The notes under the pieces are model-generated. The model did no database searches, was not told the origin of the DNA, and saw only the letters and a list, made by a program, of their open reading frames with translations. The translations under genes and the position numbers were made by a program. DNA of 64,000 nucleotides from Chlorella sorokiniana (taxonomy: Eukaryota > Chlorophyta > Trebouxiophyceae > Chlorellales > Chlorellaceae). The stretch covers positions 248,001-312,000 of the forward strand of contig CP084616.1 in the NCBI GenBank assembly GCA_025917655.1. Reading direction: 5' to 3'. Below, one piece after another: positions 58,257 to 64,000 of this stretch. Positions within the stretch are counted from its first letter, which is position 1. The number at the start of each line of letters is the position of its first letter.

Positions 58257-58772
58257 TGTGGACCTGCCCCGCATGTGTCAAACTGCTGAGTTTCACTTGC
58301 CGTTTACACGTCGCCCCGCATGTGGCCACATGCCGCCCCGACTCCCATTACGAAGCTGCCATGCATGGCGCCACATGCTGCCCTTGCACCTGCCCAGGGT
58401 CAGCGGCGTCCTGGCGCCCGGCGCTGGGACAGCCCCCTCAGCAAGCACTGATGCTGTTGACGATGTTGTTGTTGCGGTAGTGGTTAGAACTAGAACACAG
58501 AGCAGTGAGGTGAAGGAGCAGGGCGTCCACAGTGAACCAAAAGGGGCGTCAGCAGGACAGCGGTGGTGCATGTGTGAGAGGGGCGTTGCGCAGTCGGTGC
58601 AGGTGGGGCAGGTGGTGAGGGCAGTGCAAGAAAGGGGGAGGTGAGGTGTGCGCGCAGGGAGTTGTTTTTTTGTTAGATCAGGAATAGATCAACGGAGGAG
58701 GGCTGCGCAGCATGGACAGCTGGGAGCGGAGGCTTCAACAGCAACAGTGGGAACGAGGTATGAGCCAACCGG
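58257..58772. other. Convergent 3' spacer
   Basis: Lies between the stops of snurportin (plus) and the RGG protein (minus). No gene or clear polyadenylation element seen. Confidence 0.4.
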
Positions 58773-61700
58773 TCAGTCATAGACCGGGCTGCCGCGCGGC
58801 GCCGCCCCGCGCTCGTAGCCGCCGCCGCCTCGACCGCCACGGCCGCCGTACCCGCCGCCACGGCCGCCCCGCCCGCCGCGCCCGCCGTCGTACGGCCCGC
58901 GCCCGCCGCGGCCGCCGCCGTAAGGGCCCCCTGCCCCGCCCCCGCCAGGAGGGCCCGTGTGCCTGTGGGCGTCGCGTGGGCGGTCGGGGCCGCCGCCGCC
59001 ACCGCCGCCGTAGTGGGGCGGCGGCCCGCCGCCGCCGCCGTAGGGGCCGGGAGGGCCGCCTGGGCCCGGGGCGCTGCCATGGGGGGCCGCCGGGGCCGCC
59101 GCGCCGAACCGCGTCCTGCAAGCCAGGAACCAGCAACGCAGCAGGCTCAGCTTGCAATCAGAGCCGTGTCGCCGCAAGCTGTCCTGGTGCAGTCGCAGTG
59201 GGCAGACGGCACGCCAAAACCAAAGCAGCGCCACATCGCGGCAAGGCTGTCAGCTGCCCTCACACAGCCCTCTGCAGCAACCCCTCACAATCCACCCTGC
59301 CGGCACGCCCAACCCCGCGCCACCACCACCCATGCACGCACGTCCCACACACACACCAGCCCACCTCCTGGTACTTCTTGAGGCAGCCGATGAGGTATGC
59401 GGTGACGGAGCGCATGCCGCGCGGGTCGTTCCCCGCAAACTCCTCCAGGCCCCGCAGCGCGCTGTCGGCGCCCATCTTCTGCGGGAGCAGGGGGCGCAGC
59501 GCGGGGCGCGGGCGGGTGGGTGGGGGCAGGCAGAAAGGGGCGGGTGGGGGCGCAATGCAGGGCGCAGGCCGGCGGGTGGGGGCGCAGGGCAGGGCGCGGG
59601 CGGGTGGGGGCAGGCAGAAACAGATGGGGTGCGACGGGGTGGTGGGCGGCGCCGAGGAGGGTGAGCGGCGCGTGGGTGTGGAGGGGTGCGGTGGAGTGGG
59701 GTGGGTGGGGTGGTCTTGTTTTTGGGGAGAGAGAGGGTTGCCCAACAAACAGAACAGCAGGAAAACTGTGCTAGAAGGAGTAAGGCTGGGCTGCGCTCCT
59801 CGCCTGCATCATGTCCACTATGCGCAGGTCAAAATGGTCCAGGCGCACGAGGCCGCCAGAGCCGTCCATCAGCTGCGCAATCCTGGCCTGCACCGGCGGC
59901 GGCAGCGCCCGCAGGGGCCCGGCAGCTGCGCGGGCGGCGCCGCCGCGGGCGGGAAGCCCGGGCCGCCGGGCCCCGCCATGGGCTGCTGCATGGGAGGGCC
60001 CTGCAGCTGGCCGTACAGCTGCTGCGGCGGGGCGCCATGCCGCCCGCCCGGCCCCCATCACCAGGTGCTGCTGCTGGTGCTGCGGCGCCAGCTGCTGCTG
60101 CTGGGGGCCTGCTGCTGGGGGAGCGCCGTAGCCGCCGTGGCCCAGCTGAGCGCCCTGCTGCTGCTGCAGGCCCATCCCCCGGCACCGCCGCCGGGCAGCG
60201 GCTGCATGGCGTGCGGCTGCATGGCGTGCGGCGGCATGCCGCCCATCGCCTGCTGTGCCTGCTGTGCCTGCTGCTGCGGCACCATCTGCAGCGGGTCGCA
60301 CGCCCCCTGCCCCCGGTCAGCCCCTGCTGCGCCTGCGCTGCCGCCGGCCCGCCGCTGGCGCCGCCGCCGCCGCCGGCGCCGGCCCCGATGCTGGCGGCTG
60401 TGGGGGCGTCTGGGCGCTTTGGGTAGCGCGCGGCGGCGGCAAAGAGGCGGTTGGCGGCGTGCAGGTCGTCCGGGCGCCCGCGTGCCCTCTGCCACCTCGG
60501 CCACCGCCGCCACGCCGTGCTGCGCATCCAGCGCCGCCAGGGCTTCCCAAGAGCTGCGTGGGCAGGAGCACAAATAGAAAGACGGAGGGCGGCGGTAAGT
60601 GGATAGGAGGAGCAAGGCAGCAGGAGGACGGCAGGCGGAGGAGGCGGGCAGGGGCGACGGCAGGCTGCACGGCGCGCCGACCCACCGCCAGCCCCAGCGG
60701 GAGGTGCACAGGGGGTGGTGGGGGCGCGTTTGGGCGGCGAGAGGGCAGCAGAGGGGCGGCGGGCTGCCCGGCAGCCGCAGCCGGCTGCCCGGGCGAGGCG
60801 GCAGCGCAGTGCATGTCAGCGGCTGGCCGCCACTCACGCGTCGTCCAGCAGCGAGACGAGGCGGTTGCCGGCGTCCCACAGCTGTTGCAGCTTGAGCGCG
60901 GCGGCGGGGTGCACGTAGCGGGCAAAGGGGAGAGGCCGTGGAACTCGTCCACCCTCACGCCCCACTCCAGCTGCTCCAGGCCAAAGTGGCGGGGCGGGGG
61001 CCCGGCGGAGGAGGAAAGCGCGGCGCCGCCCGCCGCCGCCGCGCTGGGAGGCCGCGCCGGGCTGCGCGGCGCCCAGCGGCTGCGGCATGCCGCTGTTGCC
61101 GGGCCCGGACAGGCTCTGCAGCAGGCCGCCCAGCTGGTGAAGGTCGACCGAGGGGGCAGGCCCTGCTGCGCCTGCTGCGGGGGCGGGCTGGGAGGGCAGG
61201 TAGCCGTCGTACGCCTGCTGCTGCGCCTGCTGCGCCTGCTGCGGCGGCAGCCCCTGCTGCCCGCCGGGCTGCACGGCAGCCGGGTCGTAAGCCCCGTTCA
61301 TGTGGGCACCCTGCTGCTGCTGCTGCGGCTGCTGGGCCCAGGGCGGCAACATCTGCTGTGCCTGCTGCGGCGCGGCCTGAGGAGCGTACCCCTGAGCAGG
61401 CTGCTGCTGCAGCTGCTGCGGCGGCAGCTGGCCCCCAGCCCCGGCCCCCCGGCCCCAGAGCATACTGCTGCGGCGGCCCGCCTGCCATGCCCGGGCCAGC
61501 AGGGCCCGGACCAGCCATGTGCGGAGGGAGGCTGCCGGCAGGCATGGTGGGCACACCCTGCCTGAATGGCGCTGGCCCACCTGGGCCGCCCATGCTGGGC
61601 GGGGGCCGCCGACTGACCCCGCGGGCGCGACGCTGCCGGGCGGCGGCAGCCGGGCGCGGCCCTCGGCGACGTCGCGCTGAGCCTGGGTGAGGTGTGTGGC

Positions 61701-63138
61701 GAAGAAGGCTGCAGGCAGAGGAGGCGAGCGGGCACGGGTGCCAGGAGATGATGAGGTGTGGGTGGGAGCGGCCAGGCCGTGGGCATCCGGCATGCTGTAC
61801 CGCCGCATGAACGCTGTGCAGCATGCATGTCGGGATTGTTGAGGAGAAGAGAAAAGCCTGAGACACTCTTGGAAGGGAGGAATCGTGTGCGCTTGCAGCA
61901 CCAAGCCGAGAGCAGGCAATCGGGTAGGTTGAGGGCGAAGCGAGCGCGGAAGCGGCGACGAGCTCAGAGAAGAAGGAGGAGGGAGGCTGTGAGGTTGAAT
62001 GACAGGCAGATGTTTCGTAACCGCCCTCTGTCATGCATAATGACAACGTGAGGAGCGTATGCTACGTGGGAAGGATACGAGCCACGCGCGCCCATGGAAG
62101 CACAAGTTGTTGAATGTAAAGAGCCAGAGGACAGCAAGGGAGTGGAATGGTGCTGCGCGCTGCCAGGTTTCCAGGCCGTGCCCGCAGCGCTGCTGCCGCT
62201 CAAGGCCCAACATGCAAGCAAGCGCCCGTTCCCACAAACGCGGTCGATGCAAACACAAACAACGTGGCGGACAAAATGAAGGTCAACCAACCCACATCTT
62301 CACCACCCCTCAGCCACACAACGCACGCAAGGAGCCAGTGCCGGCCCACCCCACCCGCCTGACCTGCCATGTTGCGAATGCCGTGCAGGTTCCGGTCGGC
62401 GAACGTGCGCATGATGAAGAGCTGCATTTCTGGCGGGAGCGCCGCCACATTTGCCAGGTTGCGCCCCTCCAGGTCACCAGGGCGCATGCGGCCCTCGGCG
62501 ATCAGCTGCTCCAGCACGCTGCCCGCTGCGGGGGCCAGCTGCGCGGGGCGGCGGGAGGCGGCAGCTCGCCAGCCCTGCCTCCAGGCCCTCCCGGAGGCCC
62601 GCTGCCGGCGCCCGACAGGCGCTTGATAACGCCTGCCAGGTAGGCTGAGGGGTTGCGCACCGAGCCTGGGATGCGCAGCGCGGATTCGAGCTTGCTGACC
62701 GACTCCTCCGCATCGTGCGCTGGCAGGGAGGTGAGCAGGCTCAGCACGCGATCATCGAAGTCAGACGGCATGCACTGCCACGCGGAAGGGAGGCCGACAA
62801 AGAGCAGGAGCTGAGGCAGAGGAAGCGGAGGCGGAAGGGGCAAGACGGCGGCGATGCGGCACAGCAGCGTGGCACTGTGGCACGACGAGGCATGAGCACC
62901 CACACGACGTGAATGTCTGCACCATGGCCAGGAGCTACTACTGCGCAGGGCTGCTTGCCGCTCCACCCCTGCTGCACGGGCGACCTTGCCCACCCCAGGC
63001 CCCACCACCGTCGCCGCCCAGACCATGCCTGATCTGCCGACTTTGGCGCCACTCACCAGCCCTTGGTCGAACAGAGAGTAAATTTTTCGTCTGCACAGAG
63101 GGTGGGACCCGGCCGAGGCGCTGCTGCAGCGCGGCCAT
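58773..63138 (-). CDS. RNA-binding-type protein: several hnRNP-Q acidic-domain-like repeats plus RGG tail
   Basis: Exons on the minus strand: 63057-63138, 62364-62774, 60838-61708, one from 60553, one with KMGADSALRGLEEF (about 59370-59475), and the last 58773-59115. Three or four helical modules resemble the hnRNP Q/R acidic (NURR) domain: KIYSLFDQGL with MPSDFDDRVLSLLTSLPAHD and VRNPSAYLAGVIKRL; VLEQLIAEGRMRPGDLEGRN with FIMRTFADRNLHGIRNMAG; VHPAAALKLQQLWDAGNRLV; and VQARIAQLMDGSGGLVRLDH with GMRSVTAYLIGCLKKYQE. Pro/Gln/Gly-rich linkers separate them. The C-terminus is a long GGRGG/GGYGG tail (PYGGGRGGRGPYDGGRGGRG) typical of RNA-binding and condensate proteins. No RRM was found. Frame slips occur in the linkers, so the low-complexity parts are approximate. 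Confidence 0.8.
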
Positions 63139-63591
63139 CGCGGCTCCTTGACCGTCGGCGTGTGATTGCTGCTGCGGAGGGGTCTGCGAGCCCTTGCCGA
63201 GGCAAACCTCGCGGAAGCACGGGGCAGCTGCGCTGCTGTGGTGCCAGCTGGGGGAGACCCTACGTGTGGGTGATGCACGCAGCCGCCGGTGTTGCAGCAG
63301 CCTCAAAGGAGTTCAGACAGTCTATGATGTTCCAGGGTGACACTAGAAGCCGGTCAAAGGAGGCCGCGGGGGTAATGACCAATTGTGTATTGCGCGGGAG
63401 CGGTACGTCATATCGCTAGACCCAATGCGAAATGCCCCTATCATTCCCACAAGTGGTATCAGTTTCGTGCAAACATTCGTCCGCACTCTGCGGGGCCGCC
63501 GAAACTTCTTACACGCTGCCGGCCTCCGAACCTTCTCATCCCCGCACTTTTATTGCATTGCAACCGCGCCCGCGTATTTCTGCGATCCCCT
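63139..63591. other. Divergent promoter region
   Basis: Separates the RGG protein (minus) from the partial gene at the right edge (plus). No distinctive motif. Confidence 0.4.
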
Positions 63592-64000
63592 ATGATGGGA
63601 GACCGTGCACCAAGCCTGGGCACAGAGGAGCTCGACGCCTTCTGCCGACCGCCCGGCGGCTTTCTGCGCCTGCCATCACTCGAGACGGAGGAGCAGGTTT
63701 GCATCCGCACCTGCAAGCAAGCCCGACCAACCCTGCATGCAGGCCGGTTTGGGTTGCAGCTGCGCCGTCGCCGTCTCACCGGCGAGGCGCTGACATTCCC
63801 AGCTTCACCCCAACCCCCGTTGCCCCCGCTTCCGACCCTGGCTGCAGCTGCAGGAATACTTGTTCAGCGTGCTCCCAGACAACCATGCACAGGGCGCTCC
63901 GCCTGGCCAACAGTCGGCTGCCGCCGTAAACCCGTCGACGGCGACCGACACCGACACAAGCACCCCTCTGCACGCGGTGGGCGTCGCCCGGGCAGCCTCC
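63592..64000 (+). CDS. Unknown protein, first two exons only (runs off the edge)
   Basis: Exon 1 (63592-63696) starts MMGDRAPSLGTEELDAFCRP and continues PGGFLRLPSLETEEQ. A GT-AG intron (63697-63853) joins in phase to EYLFSVLPDNHAQGAPPGQQ followed by a Thr/Asp/Ser-rich stretch (STATDTDTSTPLH), open to the end of the window. No domain recognised. The in-phase junction and the acidic/aromatic composition support a real gene, but the start could be the second ATG three bases on. Confidence 0.6.
   Translation, partial: MMGDRAPSLGTEELDAFCRPPGGFLRLPSLETEEQVCIRTCKQARPTLHAGRFGLQLRRRRLTGEALTFPASPQPPLPPLPTLAAAAGILVQRAPRQPCTGRSAWPTVGCRRKPVDGDRHRHKHPSARGGRRPGSL

Overview
The window is nuclear DNA from a GC-rich green alga, most likely a Chlorella-clade trebouxiophyte. 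The evidence is the very high GC, dense short genes with many small phase-consistent introns, GT/CA-rich intron tracts, and plant-type products: a SnRK2 kinase, a PDZ-rubredoxin of the ENH1 type and a hydroxyproline arabinosyltransferase. No rRNA, tRNA, transposon or CRISPR array was seen. Exon coordinates were read by hand from splice signals, codon phase and family conservation.

Layout, left to right: ammonium transporter (-, runs off the left edge); unknown coiled-coil protein (+); MCTS1-like translation factor (-); mitoribosomal mL43 (+); PC-esterase/CAS1-like membrane protein (-); F-box protein (+); U1-C snRNP protein (-); quinone oxidoreductase-like MDR (+); Ser/Asp-rich unknown (-); IPI1/TEX10 ribosome-biogenesis protein (+); a receptor-like kinase with an RCC1/CRINKLY4-like ectodomain (-), divergent from an Apple-domain HPAT arabinosyltransferase (+); SnRK2 kinase (+); ENH1-type PDZ-rubredoxin (-); multipass membrane protein (-); selenoprotein U (+); organelle-type RCC1 protein (+); large ankyrin array (+); snurportin-1 (+); multi-repeat hnRNP-Q-acidic-domain/RGG protein (-); start of an unknown gene at the right edge (+).

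The strongest discovery is at 44354-46175. A SelU/PRXL2-family peroxiredoxin-like gene has an in-frame TGA where the family's first redox cysteine sits (U-L-F-C). About 160 bases after its stop lies a SECIS-like hairpin with the ATGA/TGA core, an AAA apical motif and two 8-bp stems, so it reads as a genuine selenoprotein. Other points are an algal receptor kinase with a complete signal peptide-propeller-TM-kinase layout, a 9-nt microexon plus a GC-AG intron inside the U1-C gene itself, several further GC-AG introns, and an intronic 36-bp minisatellite.

A caution for all gene models: in at least a dozen conserved genes the reading frame slips by one base, usually at a short G or C run, and usually as if one base were missing. 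This pattern looks like homopolymer error in the assembly rather than gene decay. Models below follow the conserved protein across those points and say so. Functionally the window mixes housekeeping genes (snRNP biogenesis: U1-C and snurportin; ribosome and translation: mL43, IPI1, MCTS1) with cell-surface and signalling genes (RLK, HPAT, SnRK2, PC-esterase).
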